From Anopheles merus (Eukaryota; Arthropoda; Insecta; Diptera; Culicidae): 64,000 nt of DNA. Below are positions 14,250 through 25,828 of the stretch, piece by piece. Numbering within the stretch: position 1 is the stretch's first letter; each line of letters starts with the position of its first letter. The translations under genes and the position numbers were made by a program. The notes under the pieces were generated by a model. It was not told where the DNA came from. It made no database searches and saw nothing but the letters and a program-made list of their open reading frames with translations. The DNA lies in contig NC_054083.1 in the NCBI RefSeq assembly GCF_017562075.2, forward strand, positions 23,546,285 to 23,610,284, given 5' to 3'.

Positions 14250-14380
14250 TGATATAAAAATATCAACCCTTCCTTTTGTCCTTTCCGACCCCCTTTTTTA
14301 TGACCGATTTTAATAATGCGCTCCATTTGACACAAAATTCTTCTTCAATCCATGTCTCTCTCGCTCTCTCTCTCTCTCTT
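14207..14380. repeat. Facing (GA)n and (CT)n tracts
   Basis: A GA tract (14207-14245) is followed about 110 bases later by a CT tract (14355-14380, one interruption). They are complementary and could pair as a long-loop hairpin in the intron RNA. Confidence 0.9.
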
Positions 14381-15829
14381 TGAAAACGAGTTCAGTGAGA
14401 ATAAAACGAACCAACACAAAATCTGCCCCAATCGCGGTCCAAGAGCACTCGAACTGTTGTGGATGGTCGGGAACAGGCACCAGCACCCTCCCCCGCTCGT
14501 TTGCGAGGGTGGAACACGCCGCCGTCAGGATGCAAATCTAGGTCACTCACACACCTAGCTCCACAATGTACCGACACAAAACACACACACACACATACAC
14601 ACACATCGGGGAACTCACGAATCTTGAGATATCCTTTGTAGCTGCCCAAAAAAAAGGTTCTCTTCAAGAACGAACGAGCACTCTTTCTCATTGCGCTCCC
14701 CTCGTGTAATGCATTCTGATGCGTTTTCTGATCAACAAACACACACAGCAACAGCGGCACACACAGCGTGAGAATGAGAACGAATTATTGGGACGGTTGG
14801 GAGCATTGAAAATGGTGCTGGGGGAGGGAGAAGTTTTTTTTTGTGGGCCAAACGTGTCGAGTGCGAGTTGGGTTTTGGCAAGCGATACCGATCTATTTCT
14901 GTGGTTGGTTCGATCCTACAGGGAAAACACTTCAAACACACGCACAGCAAAAGATGAAGTTTTAAGGCAGGATGGAAATTTAAGAATTTTGCTTGGAATT
15001 TTATGAATGGATTTTCTAAGTACTTCAGTTTAGTGTGGTTTACATCTCTCAACCAGCCAGAACGGTTCCGTGAGCGTGTTCTGGAGTTAATTGCATGTTA
15101 AATTGAAGATCGCTATGTGTTCTTAAATCGACGCTGAAGAACATGAAGCTCACTTCAGGTCATGATAGCCTCTATAGATTTCACAGTATTGCACAGCTGT
15201 TACAGTGTTAAACTCAGAAAGCATTTTGTTAGGTATACATCACAAGTGTACATCATTTACCTTGTGTCTACATTAGCTTTACAGCTTCATTCGAGTCCTT
15301 GTTATTTCCACAAGTGATGGGAAGTTGATCCATAGAGCTAATCGAAGTTCAAACATTGTAAAAAGATGGTTATAAAACTCAAATCGCCATGTGAGATCAA
15401 AAGAGACATGAAAATCAAACACCTCCACTACAGCTCATTTTAATTTTCCGAAATCTTTTCAAGGATATCACACACGACACACAGGCACAAATCTAGAAAG
15501 TAAACACATAATACTCTTTCTTCGTCACTATAAAACACACATCAACTCCCCCAAAAATAAAGGAAAACTACGTCGCCAACACACCGAAACCGCCGGCATC
15601 GTCTGTGCTTTTTTCTCCGAAACGTTTTTCCTCAAATTCACGTCTGGCGTTGAATTTTCTGTTATCTCCCCCCTCTTCCGCACCTGTCCGCATAACTTTT
15701 CGTGGTTAACATAGTCTGGGTCCCACACCCTTCTCGAAAACATAAAACCCGCCTCACCCAGCGATAGCGAGGAAGACAGCAATAGAAAAACAACGTTTGT
15801 AAGTTTTTCCCTCCTCTCCGACTGTCGGC
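14381..15829. other. Non-coding block in the inferred intron
   Basis: No exon is recognised. There is a short CA tract at 14580-14605; otherwise unremarkable. Confidence 0.5.
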
Positions 15830-15838
15830 TGACCTTGG
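15830..15838 (-). promoter_or_regulatory. NR5A/FTZ-F1-type binding motif 1 of 3
   Basis: The minus strand reads CCAAGGTCA, an exact match to the extended half-site bound by NR5A receptors. It is the first of three exact sites within 1.53 kb in the intron just downstream of the exon encoding an NR5A receptor. Confidence 0.4.
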
Positions 15839-16493
15839 GCTAGATACTGAGCGTCCTGACTGTGCTCTCACGCGCAAAAAAAACGCACACCAATCGACGT
15901 CGGAAGGCGCCATCGGATGTCGGAGGCGCCTTTCACCGTCTTCCGGTCGGGCGAGATTTTCCGGAATCGATTAGATGGCTCACATTAGAGAGCACAAACA
16001 CATTCCGCCTCACTCCCGCATGTGATATTGCGCACTGCTGGAGAGTTGGTGAATTGGAAGCAAAACTTTGAAAGCAAACCTGAATGGAAAGCGCAAAAGG
16101 AGTATGATTTTCACAACCAACACAAAAAAGATAAGCTCCTCCTGAGAGAATGTTTTCTCACTATGAAAGCAAGAAGGAACATCCACAAACACCCGCCCAC
16201 GGAAAAAGAGCCATTACCATACACACCGACAACAACAGGAAAAACACAAATCATTACCTCCTACTCTACGTCTGTGTGCGTTCCTCGACCGTAACAATCC
16301 GCCAGTTTGTTCTGTTTAACGGTCATAATTTTTCACAAAGCCACCGGGAGCTCACCGGCACCGAATCCGGTTCGTCCCCAAAACCCTATCCTTCCTACTG
16401 CGCGAAACAAGCAGTAAACTGGGGCAGCAATCACAGAGCAAGCGGATTGCACTTCCGCCTGGGAAACAGAGAAAGAGAGATAGTCAAAGAGAA

Positions 16494-16496
<3 letters not shown>

Positions 16497-16532
<36 letters not shown>
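16497..16532. repeat. (GA)n microsatellite
   Basis: About 36 bases of GA, lying between NR5A-type motifs 1 and 2. Confidence 0.97.
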
Positions 16533-16535
<3 letters not shown>

Positions 16536-16908
16536 AGAACACGCGGCATTTGAAGCAACCCATTACAAAATCCCTCATTGTTTGGGAGGATAAAACAAGA
16601 AAAACAGAAGGAAAAACTCACTCTGATCGACACACAGATATGCTTGGGACGCGCGTGCACCGTCCACCAACCATGTCGGTGTTTGTGTGTGTGTGTCTGT
16701 TTGCGTCCAAGAGTTGGAAAAAATCGATAAACGATGCAACAAACGATTGCCCTCGAAAAATGTTCGCAAAAACCAATCCACCAACCTCTCCGCATTTCCA
16801 CCTTAAACTAAGGCGAAAGAAAAACCGGGTCGCAGCAGCAAATGTAGCTCTCTGTGTGTTTGTGTGTATGTGTGTGTGTGGGTCGAGCAAATTGCCATGC
16901 CGGAATAT

Positions 16909-16917
16909 TCAAGGTCA
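16909..16917 (+). promoter_or_regulatory. NR5A/FTZ-F1-type binding motif 2 of 3
   Basis: The plus strand reads TCAAGGTCA, an exact extended half-site, 1.08 kb from motif 1. Confidence 0.4.
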
Positions 16918-17342
16918 AGAAAAGGATAAGGAATCTAAAGCAGTTCGGGGATTCGGGTTTTGCTGTGGAACGACGTTTAATCCTTTTTGTTATTTTTTTG
17001 GTTCCCGGTGGTTGTGTGCACAAACAGGAAGAGGTGAAAAATTACAATCAACCAAACACACGGAACGAACCCTGGCTGCCATGCCGCCGTGCAGCAGATC
17101 GATAATGTTTGCTCCCCCCGCCTAAAATGTCCCAGGAAAGGAAAATGGGGTAAGCGGGCACCAAGATACGCACCATCATTTCCGCCAGACTCTCGGACGA
17201 CACAATGGCCGAATAAAGTGCAAGAAATGCAGGGCTTAACGTGTGCTGCTGTGCGTGTGTGTGTATTCATGTGCAAGAATTGTGCAAACGACGTTCCTAA
17301 ATAAAGGATTCCGTCCGTCTTTCCGTTGCTGCGCGTTCACCA

Positions 17343-17351
17343 TGACCTTGG
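17343..17351 (-). promoter_or_regulatory. NR5A/FTZ-F1-type binding motif 3 of 3
   Basis: The minus strand reads CCAAGGTCA, an exact extended half-site, 0.43 kb from motif 2. An 11-base G-run follows at 17374-17384. Confidence 0.4.
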
Positions 17352-17384
17352 ACTACTTTCAGTGCTCTAGCGCGGGGGGGGGGG

Positions 17385-19209
17385 AGTGATGATTTGGGGG
17401 AGGGTGGTAATCGGACCAAGGATGAAAGGAAACTTTTGCTCTTCCTGCCGGCTAATAAAATGCTTACGCTTCTCGCGAACGACTCACCGAAGGACTCGCC
17501 GCGTGGGGGAAAAACTTTTCTTTTGCCCAGACATAAAATCCGAATGATGAATTAGCCACAAAGGGAAAGGAATTCACATTGCTTTGGGGATTTATTAACC
17601 GGCGTGTTGTTTGCCGGCGCGAACAAGATGAGAAGTTATGTGTGAGTGGATGTGTGTATGTGTGTGTGTGTGTGCAAACATTGTTCTACAATTAGGAAGT
17701 TGCAATGAACAAACAAGCTACTAGAGAGTCGTTCATTGTAATGGTTTGGGGAAAATGGGCATAACCTTGAGACGGTGATTTATAGAATCTCACTGCTTGC
17801 GTCACGCTTGCAGCACAAAAGGCAAACTATGCATTGCTAATAAGTGCTTACATGAGGGATCTATGATTTCTAAAGATTTTACATACATATTATACCAACT
17901 ACTGTAGAAACGAATTGCAATGCATATTTCAATGCTAAAAAGCTCACTTTCATGCCTTTAAAAATCATAGAGTTGATGCTAAATTGATGACCTCATGCTT
18001 CATGCCATACAACGAAATGAAGAAGAATTTTCATCAAGCAGAATGAAAAATGGGAAGATTTCATTTTAAATTTTCAATTACGAACATTCCCGCAACATTA
18101 CTGCTAGATGAAATTCTTATTCTTATAATATTGTGCTGCCAGATGAAGCCGTGAAATCGTATCAACATAACTCGGTCAGCAATATGCAAGAGCTCCCTTT
18201 TATAGTGTTAAATATTTTCAACACAGCTAGCAGGAGAATGAGGAAACCCTCGAACCAGAAACAGAACGAAAACAATAAACGATACAAAGATAAAAATCAT
18301 TCGCTGGCGCACACTTAGGGAAGAGAACCCTAAAAGAAACAAGAACATGGACCAGAACACAGAAACTGAAAATGCCTCCATCGCGCTACACATAAATGAC
18401 ACACACAGACATATATATCTCTCGTGGAAAAGAATGGTGCCGCCATGAGCATCACGATCGCGCCACCAATGATATCATTCGTGCGCGCGAGAAAGAGAGA
18501 GAGAAAGCGAGAGCGAACGGGCCGCGTAAAACTAGGTCATTAGCGGCCATAGCGTCAAGCGCACAGAAACGGCAAGCATGATGAATACATGAGTTGCCCG
18601 AAAGAAGAAGCGCCCCGCAACGGTTTGGTGGGATCCCTGGCGGGCAGGACAACACAACCCGGTCCGGTTTGGGGTAGGTCGCGTGCCGTGGATGCACCTC
18701 AAGTGGTGCGCGCGCGGCATTGCATCCGCTGCATCCTCGGACAATCAAACTCAAGCGAGCCAGCCACAAACACCACACACGCATAGAGCGTTCGGAGCAC
18801 TTACACACACATACACATAGATATTTAATCGATGAAAGAAACCGAGCAGCGGAGGACTCCGAGCGTTCCTGTGTGCATATTGAAATTTTTCTCCGCTGCG
18901 TGTGTAAATTGGGGATGGGAAAAATCGAAAAAAATGAGCTGAAAAAAACGACAACGGTGCATTCCGTCGTGGCGCATAGCATCATAAAGCAGAACACGGT
19001 GGTGAAGAATGCCGCCCGGGATCCTCGGTTGCTGTAAAATGGGAAACCGAAGGAAGGCTCTTGCAGCAGGAAGGAAGAAATTTGCATACGCTGCCACTTC
19101 TTGTTGGCGAGAGTTCTGGATTGAGAGCTGATGCTTCAGTGTGTTTTTTTTTTATTCTTTTCACTTTATTGAATGACGTAAATGTTTGGAAAGCAAATAG
19201 TTGTTATAA
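17385..19209. other. Non-coding block in the inferred intron
   Basis: No exon is recognised. A 211-residue minus-strand frame (18452-19087) overlaps GA- and CA-rich words and has no recognisable domain. A GT tract occurs at 17650-17675. Confidence 0.5.
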
Positions 19210-19318
19210 AGGAAATCTTTAGAGAGTGAAATAAAATTTGTCACATCACGCGTTAAGGTGTACCTTTAACCTTAACGCGTGATGTGACAAATTTTATTTC
19301 ACTCTCTAAAGATTTCCT
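19210..19318. repeat. Perfect inverted repeat: 50-bp arms, 9-base loop
   Basis: Positions 19210-19259 and 19269-19318 are exact reverse complements over all 50 bases, with loop 19260-19268. The arms are ordinary mixed sequence, not a simple repeat. Transcribed RNA from either strand would fold into a long perfect stem. The flanks outside the arms are unrelated, and I see no clear target-site duplication. It could be a fold-back insertion, a very short palindromic element, a source of hairpin-derived small RNAs, or a sequencing or assembly artefact. Confidence 0.95.
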
Positions 19319-20424
19319 CTAAGTTGAACCAGATAAGAAGTTTAGAGAGGTATATTTTATCAACCCGCTCGGAAGAGCAATCAAATAAATTGTAAAACAA
19401 GACGTGAACCTCAGCCAAAATCCTTATGTGCGAACCAAAAACAGCATCTGTAGCTGAGTTTTGCGACCAACGACGAGACGAAGCTTCGCACCCGATTGGT
19501 TCGTTTGCCAGAAAAGTCGAACGATTTGCAGCGTATCCTTTCCAACCACTCCCCGCCTTGGAGACGGCGACACTTGTGCTTGGCCCGCGTTCTACTGCCC
19601 TTTTGGTACACACGCGCGCTCCCGTCACCTCCACCCTTACCCAAGATTATGACCCCAATAAGGCTTCGCACACAATTACCATAATTGCATCCAATCGGCT
19701 CGATTCGACAACGGCGAACGTGCCCTTCTGGGCGAGTTTGGGGGACACAAGGCGTACGGGGAATTGTTCTTTGAAACTCGAGAGTGAAGAAAGAGTCTTT
19801 ATTTTGTTTGTTTGCGGTAGAGCCACGAAGGGAATTTAAAGAAAAGATGGGAGTTTCGCACCAACAAAAGAAGGTTTCTGCGGGATGTTTTACGCTCGAA
19901 AGTAGAAACGGAGCGTTAAAATAGGGGAATTTCACACATGCAATTTTGTGAATGTGACACTCATTGCCTCCTTATGACGGGCTCTCTCTCCCTTATGCAA
20001 CCAGTAAACCTGTTCGTGCAATGTAAGAATCGACCTGCCAGTAGTCTTTGCCAAAGCCGCACAACCAAAACCAAAACAGACGCAGCTTACCAAAAAACCC
20101 ACCCCACTGCTAATCGAAGCTGGAATATTAAACGATTAAAATCCCCGTGCAGATTAAAACAGCTTGATCGAAACACTGACATACTGTCCAAAAGAAACGA
20201 TAATATAGTGGCTCCAAAAAAACTGAGTCTCACGTATGGTGTAACAGCAGAGTGAGTTGAATGAAGCCAACAGAGCTCCTGGGTAGCGTAAGAAAACAAA
20301 GCGAAACACACGGAATCACCTCACGCATGAAGAACCAAGCAAAGGAAAGAGATAATAGCATCGTTTTGGAGGAGTTAAGGAAAGGGAAAAGGAAAAAAAC
20401 TCCTCAAGAAAGTGTTGAAACCAT
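19319..20424. other. Non-coding block in the inferred intron
   Basis: No exon is recognised. Overlapping open frames on both strands at 19411-19935 lack domains and good splice context. Confidence 0.5.
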
Positions 20425-20515
20425 AGAGAAAAAGAGAGAGAGAGAGAAAAAGAGAGATAGAGAGAGCGAGAGATAGAGAGAGCGAGAGATAGCGAGAGAG
20501 AGAGAAAGAGAGAGC
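20425..20515. repeat. Imperfect (GA)n tract
   Basis: About 90 bases of GA interrupted by GATA and GCGA units. It gives Arg-Glu frames on plus and Ser-Leu frames on minus, which are not genes. Confidence 0.95.
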
Positions 20516-22440
20516 AATAACTCAAGTAAACTGCACAACAACAATCGTCCAACACGGTGACAACGGATGACAAAAACCAGCCTCAAAAGTTAAGTCCCAC
20601 CCCACTCCCAGTGGCACCTTTATCTTCCTCTTCCTTACCTTTGGACGAGGTGGGCCTACCCCTAATAACGGGGTCGACACAAAAGTAAGCAAGCCCCAAA
20701 AAGCGCGCCCGTCGTCGCTCACCCTCCTGCTCCACCCAGCTTGCGTGCGCGCGCGATCCATATTATTACGCCACAAACCTGTTCATCAAAAAAATCAACC
20801 CACCACCCCTACGATTCCTACGTAAACTATCACAAATCACATCTTGTTAAGCGATCCCCCCCCCCTTCATCCTCTTTCTCCGAGCCCGTTTTTAAGTTTG
20901 GCTCAAAGCACCTGCGCGAGTGAGGAAGGGCGATCCGGGCCTACCGATCGTACGCACTCTTTACGCACCCACCATCTCTCATGCTCATCATGGCTCTTTG
21001 TGTCTGTGTCCAGCTGTCTGGGGGTTTGTAATTCACCCTTGCCCCCGTTTTTCTGCACCGCCGTCACCACCGAGCAACCGGTGGCAGAGGGTGTGCGCAC
21101 GCCCGCGGGGAACTTGCCGAAATTTCACTTTCGATTTCGGCAATCACGCTTTACGCACCCCGACATCGACGAGTCGGGGCCTTCGCACAGGTAGGCCACC
21201 GAAAAGGGAACCACTTTTCAGCTCGCGATCGCTCACGTGTATGTGTGTTTGTGTTTGTGTGGGGTAAGGCTGATTGTGGTTCCCTTCTTCAAGCGGGCCT
21301 TACCTGACCCAACCACGTCACTGTATCGTGTCGGAATAGTTCCAAAAGGTTTTTTTCCCCTTTGCATATCTCTCTTGCTGTTGTGCTGAGGTTTGGAAAT
21401 ATCGATAGCCGATCGGAGATGCGATCATAACCCCACGGGGGCATGGGAATCTCGGATCAGGTGTTCAGGCTTTCGAGCGAGCTCCCAAAGACTCTGTCAT
21501 AACTCTTTAGCGTCATTGCTAGGCAAATTCAAAAATCAGTCCCGTTAGCACGTTTTACAACCTCAAGTTCAAATTGATGGGACACATTTAGTTAGAGATG
21601 TTTTTTGGTTGTTACCTGAGCGAAACGAAGCAATATCTTCCTTCCAAAAGTGGCCAAACAGGGTAAGATTTTCGATCCTCAAAAAAAAGAAAGGGTTCAT
21701 AGGTAAAAGTTTGAAACTGTCCTCAATTATAGAAGCCATAATTCGTGTTTGAACTTCGTTTGCCGAACTTCAATAAACCTTACGCTGTTCAATCAACCGG
21801 AATTCTTACCGAGGTAGTGAAATAGAAAATTTCTCCCTTTTTGTTATTGCTCTTCTAGACCCTACAACCGCCGCTTTGGCAATTCTGACCTGATGTGCAT
21901 GCGCGGTCGAAGCGTTATGTATCGGTCGGGTTTCGTTACCGTCGGATAGCCGGTTTGCTATTTCTCGATCATTCGAATTACGACGCACCCGGAGTTGCTG
22001 GGTTATTCTACGGAACGAAACGGACCCAAATAATGCTATGTTTGTATATTGCATTCTAGTTACACACCTATCGTGGTTTACAGCACTCAAAGCTGTTGGG
22101 GACCATGTCGAGGCTGTTGTTATTGTGTGGACAGAGATATTCAGGTTTTGTTACAGAGCTATCTAGGATCTACAAGAGACACCCAACACATTGAAACCAA
22201 CAGTGTGTTGCATGAGATTCTTTGAGTTGGAGCACATCTCCAAGGGATTTTACTTCAGGATCTACTTAAACTTTCTATACCAAAGGAATTTCAATCATGT
22301 GTGAGACAGCGGAACCCAACCACATAGGAGTTAACAGATATTAGACATTCTGAAGTGTCATGTGATCTTGGAAATAGCTAAATCCTAGGATGTTAGAACT
22401 TAAAATTGTAAAGTATACGTTCAAATACAAAAAGGATATC
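20516..22440. other. Non-coding block in the inferred intron
   Basis: No exon is recognised. It contains a C-run near 20858-20867 and GT-rich words near 21238-21262. It lies immediately downstream (minus strand) of the ftz-f1 donor and ends at the read-through stop at 22441. Confidence 0.5.
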
Positions 22441-22553
22441 CTAAACATTTGCAAGGAAGAGATGAAATATGAAAGGCATGATTGCTGCGAATGAAATGAC
22501 AAGTAATGGGAGAAACTCTGCAACAAAAGGCAAAAGAAGGAAATCACATTTGA

Positions 22554-22559
22554 ACCTAC
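22554..22559 (-). other. Splice donor after the DNA-binding-domain exon
   Basis: On the minus strand the sequence GAAG|GTAGGT gives a near-consensus phase-1 donor directly after the codons for Met-Lys-Leu-Glu. This is where NR5A proteins continue into the FTZ-F1 box with an Ala (GCN) codon, so the leftover G fits. Reading through the donor adds 39 unrelated hydrophobic-rich residues and then a TAG at 22441-22443, which supports a real exon end. Confidence 0.9.
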
Positions 22560-23721
22560 CTTCCAGCTTCATGCCGACCTCGAGACACTTCTGGAAGCGG
22601 CAGTACGGGCAGCGCTTCCGCTGCGTCTTGTCGATGTGGCACTGGCGCTCGGCGACGCACGTGTAGACCTTCTTGTTCTGGACGGTGCGCTTGAAGAAGC
22701 CCTTGCACGATTCGCACGTTAGCAGCCCGTAGTGGTAGCCGGACACCTTGTCGCCGCACACCGGGCACAGCTCTTCAATGAAATATTTCAAATCAGTTTG
22801 ATCGCATTGGATGGCGGACACGACGCTCAGACTATTGAGTGCGGTTTGGTGCTCAATGAGGCTGCCGCCGGACGCGCCCCCGCCACTACTACAACTACCA
22901 CCGCTAGTACCTGAGGCCGGTATCGCCAGATAGGCTGCCGCTGCTGCCGCCGCTGCCGAGGAGGAGCCGCCGCCGCCCGCCGTTTGGCCGCCGGCCGCTT
23001 GGCTGCCTCCGCCGCCGCCACCGCTGCTACTGTTGCTGTTGCCGCCGATGCCCCCATCACTGCCACCGTGATGGTACGGACCGCCACCGGTGGTCCCGCC
23101 AACACCGCCACCGCCGCCTGTGGGAACGTGGGAAAACATTGAGTAGGCGGACGGGGGTGCGGCCGCGCTTTCGTGGAAGCCGCCGTATAGTGCACCGTAG
23201 CCGCCGGATGCACCGTTCGATTGCGAATGCGACTGCCCGTTGCCGCCGCCTCCACCAGCACCGCCCAGATGCTGCTGCTGCTGGCTGCCGGGGTGCTGCT
23301 GCTGCTGCTGCTGCTGGCTGTGATGATGATGATGGTGGCCGTGGCCGCCATTGCTGCCAGCGCCATTGTTGTTGTTGTTGTGATGGGACGGAAGATTGTT
23401 GTTGCTGGTGCTGTTGTTATTGTTGTTGTTGCTGGAGCCCAGCAGCAGCCCGGTGGCACCGGGATAACCGCCCGCGGTACCACCCCCTCCACCGCCGCCG
23501 CCGCCGCCGCCCCCGGTGTATTGGGGCGGTGGCATACCGGTGTTCTGGCCGGTCGAGTTAGCGGCCGAGGCGGCCGCCGCCAACGACAGGAGCTGCGTGT
23601 TGCCGCCGGCTCCACCGCCACCGCCGGGCGGTGGGCTGCCGGACTCGCTCAGCATCGAGTACTGCGACATATTCAGCGACATAAACACGGTCGAATGCTG
23701 CTGATCCATGTCCAGTAACAT
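22560..23721 (-). CDS. ftz-f1: FTZ-F1 nuclear receptor (NR5A3), beta-type first coding exon with the whole DNA-binding domain; 3' exons outside window
   Basis: This exon encodes the N-terminal part of the orphan nuclear receptor FTZ-F1, a nuclear transcription factor that binds extended half-sites as a monomer and, in its beta form, acts as a competence factor after ecdysone pulses. Residues 1-318 are low complexity: Gly 70-81, Asn 98-103 and 115-119, His 129-134, Gln 136-142, Ala 256-263. Residues 319-387 form the two-finger C4 domain. Finger 1 uses Cys319, 322, 336 and 339; finger 2 uses Cys355, 361, 371 and 374. The P-box is CESCKG (336-341). The finger sequence is of NR5A3 type, not HR39 type. 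The N-terminus MLLDMDQQ resembles the beta isoform of Drosophila FTZ-F1. The start has A at -3 and an in-frame TGA just upstream (23740-23742). The exon holds 387 codons plus one base and ends at a strong donor, G|GTAGGT. The FTZ-F1 box and ligand-binding domain must lie in later exons, which I do not see here. Confidence 0.95.
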
Positions 23722-25408
23722 CTTTCCCCGCTTTGTGTTTCACGCGTACGGAGAGGTCAAACGGTGACAACGCACACTGACGTACACTGTTGAAATTAGT
23801 CTCGTGTGTTAACACGAACAGTTGGCCCAGTCTCTGTAGCCAGGCTGGAGGGTTTTGTTGTTGTTTACTTTAGGATAGTAAAATATCCAATCTTTGTGTA
23901 ACTTTTGTAAAATGCAATCTTTACTTTCAGGGTATTGCAGGTAAATAAAATCACACTCAATTTTCTTTTACAGGCGGCTTTGCTTTACGTCACGCAGCAC
24001 GCACACTCACAGAACTGATTCGCCTTGTTTTACAAGGATCTTAACTTCTTCTTCTCCCACGAAAGATCACTGATTCAGAGGGTGTTTACGACCCCCTTTG
24101 TATACGACTTTAAAACATCGACTTTTGGGGCGGGGGTCAAAATAATACACAAACACACATACACACACTTCCGTACGCACGCACACTATTACACACTCTT
24201 ACACACGTAGGCACGCTCGAGCACGTTTGTAACGTGCAAGTATATTTTTCTGTAATAAGTTGAAGAAAATAATATTGGTAATGAAAACGACACCGGACGG
24301 CATGGAAATTCTAACTCTAATCACAATTTTTGTTGCTCTAATGAGCGTTATCCTTGTACGTAGTGCGGTGCACTAATGATTGAACTTGTTATTAAGAACG
24401 GAATTACGGGGCACCACACACGCCCCAAGAAGATCCTCACATTAATCCACTGGTCAAACTGGTTTTGGTTTTCAAACTTAAATTTTTGCAAACTTCAAGC
24501 ACATACACACTCCGCTCAAGTCAAAATGGTGACGAAGTACCTGCAGAGGATGCACACTCATTTAGAATGAGTGCACTCATCACCAACCTGAGAAGACTTA
24601 ATGCTCAAATTGCAGATTGCTACTGGTTCACGAACACTTGAAAAACCAACCACCAAATCCGACCGATGCGCGAATGTTTTGAGGACACGATTGCCTTCTT
24701 TTTCACTAAGTGGATGCAAAGTTAAACCGCAACAACCGGGTTGGTGAGGGCAGCATCGATTGCCGCAAGAACGCCGAAAAATTGGAGCACAACCTATTTT
24801 GTACACAGTTGGAGGAAGACACCTCACACAAACGCTATCACCGCCTTTTGGCGCATGGAGAAGTTGTTGTTCCTTTCGGTACCAATCGATATCCTCCCGG
24901 TACACCGTCGGGAGTTACTTGAATCCAATTGGGGCCACTGGGTGAACTGTTTGGCAGCCGATTGTCACCGTATCATCAAATGATTGTGATCACTGCACAG
25001 AAACCCTTCCGGCAAAACACACTCAGTACTTTCTTGGGTTTAGAATTGTACAATTATCCGATCACACTTGTCAGGATCTGTCGGTGTTTTGGGCCATTTG
25101 GTTGGGTTACGTTTCGTTTGGTCCTTTTCGTACCGAGCCACCGTGGTGGACTCATTGCGTGTGTCTCAACGCTTCGCACACAAACAGAACACTACGATAG
25201 TACACGTTTAATGCCTGCAAAACGTTTAGCAGTATCGTTGACTACAACCGCACACTGCTGCGACAGTTACAGCAATCAAACTCGCGGACCTGCACAATGC
25301 TTTCGGTTTTAATCCTTTTCGTTCGAATGCACACACAAACGCACACGCGCGCGGCCAGCTGTAGCACGGAGGGGCTCTGCTGTTGTGCCGCTCTCCTTTT
25401 TCCAGGAC

Positions 25409-25419
25409 AGTAGGTCACG
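25409..25419 (+). promoter_or_regulatory. Nuclear-receptor half-site upstream of ftz-f1 start
   Basis: AGTAGGTCACG contains TAGGTCA, close to the ROR/HR3 consensus (one mismatch in the AT-rich extension). It lies about 1.7 kb upstream of the start codon and shares AGGTCACGG with the site at 25832. HR3 regulation of this gene is known in Drosophila; its use here is inferred. Confidence 0.25.
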
Positions 25420-25828
25420 GATTTTCGCCTTCACTGACACCGTTTATTTTTCTATTTGCCCCTCTTCACCCTTGCGCATGTGTGTGCAGCACAGCGGAGC
25501 TGCATGTGTGTTTGCTGTGTATCGATTCGCGTATTCGCGTTCTTTTTTTTTTCTTCTTCTCTTCACAAACATACACCAGATAGAAATACACACATGCACG
25601 CGTATCACCCGCGCACTGTCACCACCATCAATTGCCGATGGGTCGTCCTCATTTTAACCACACACCAGAAACACTTCAATATTTTACAACTAAAGGGGTT
25701 TTTAATATAAAACAGTTTAACACTGTTTGAGCTGTTTACTTTGCGTTTTGTACCGGGCTGCACCGAATGATAATCATGCTTTCGACCTCAACACCTCAAC
25801 ATCCGCGGTCGTCCAATCCACAACAGCA

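Noticed and set aside
16550..17125. 191-residue plus-strand open frame
   Set aside because: Contains Val-Cys runs from GT repeats and no domain; overlaps frames on the other strand.
18452..19087. 211-residue minus-strand open frame
   Set aside because: Low-complexity Ser/Cys/Phe-rich translation over GA/CA words; no family resemblance.
22827..23718. Long open frames antisense to, or in other frames of, the ftz-f1 exon (Ala/Thr-, Arg- and Val-rich)
   Set aside because: Shadows of the triplet repeats in the real exon; the zinc-finger frame is decisive.
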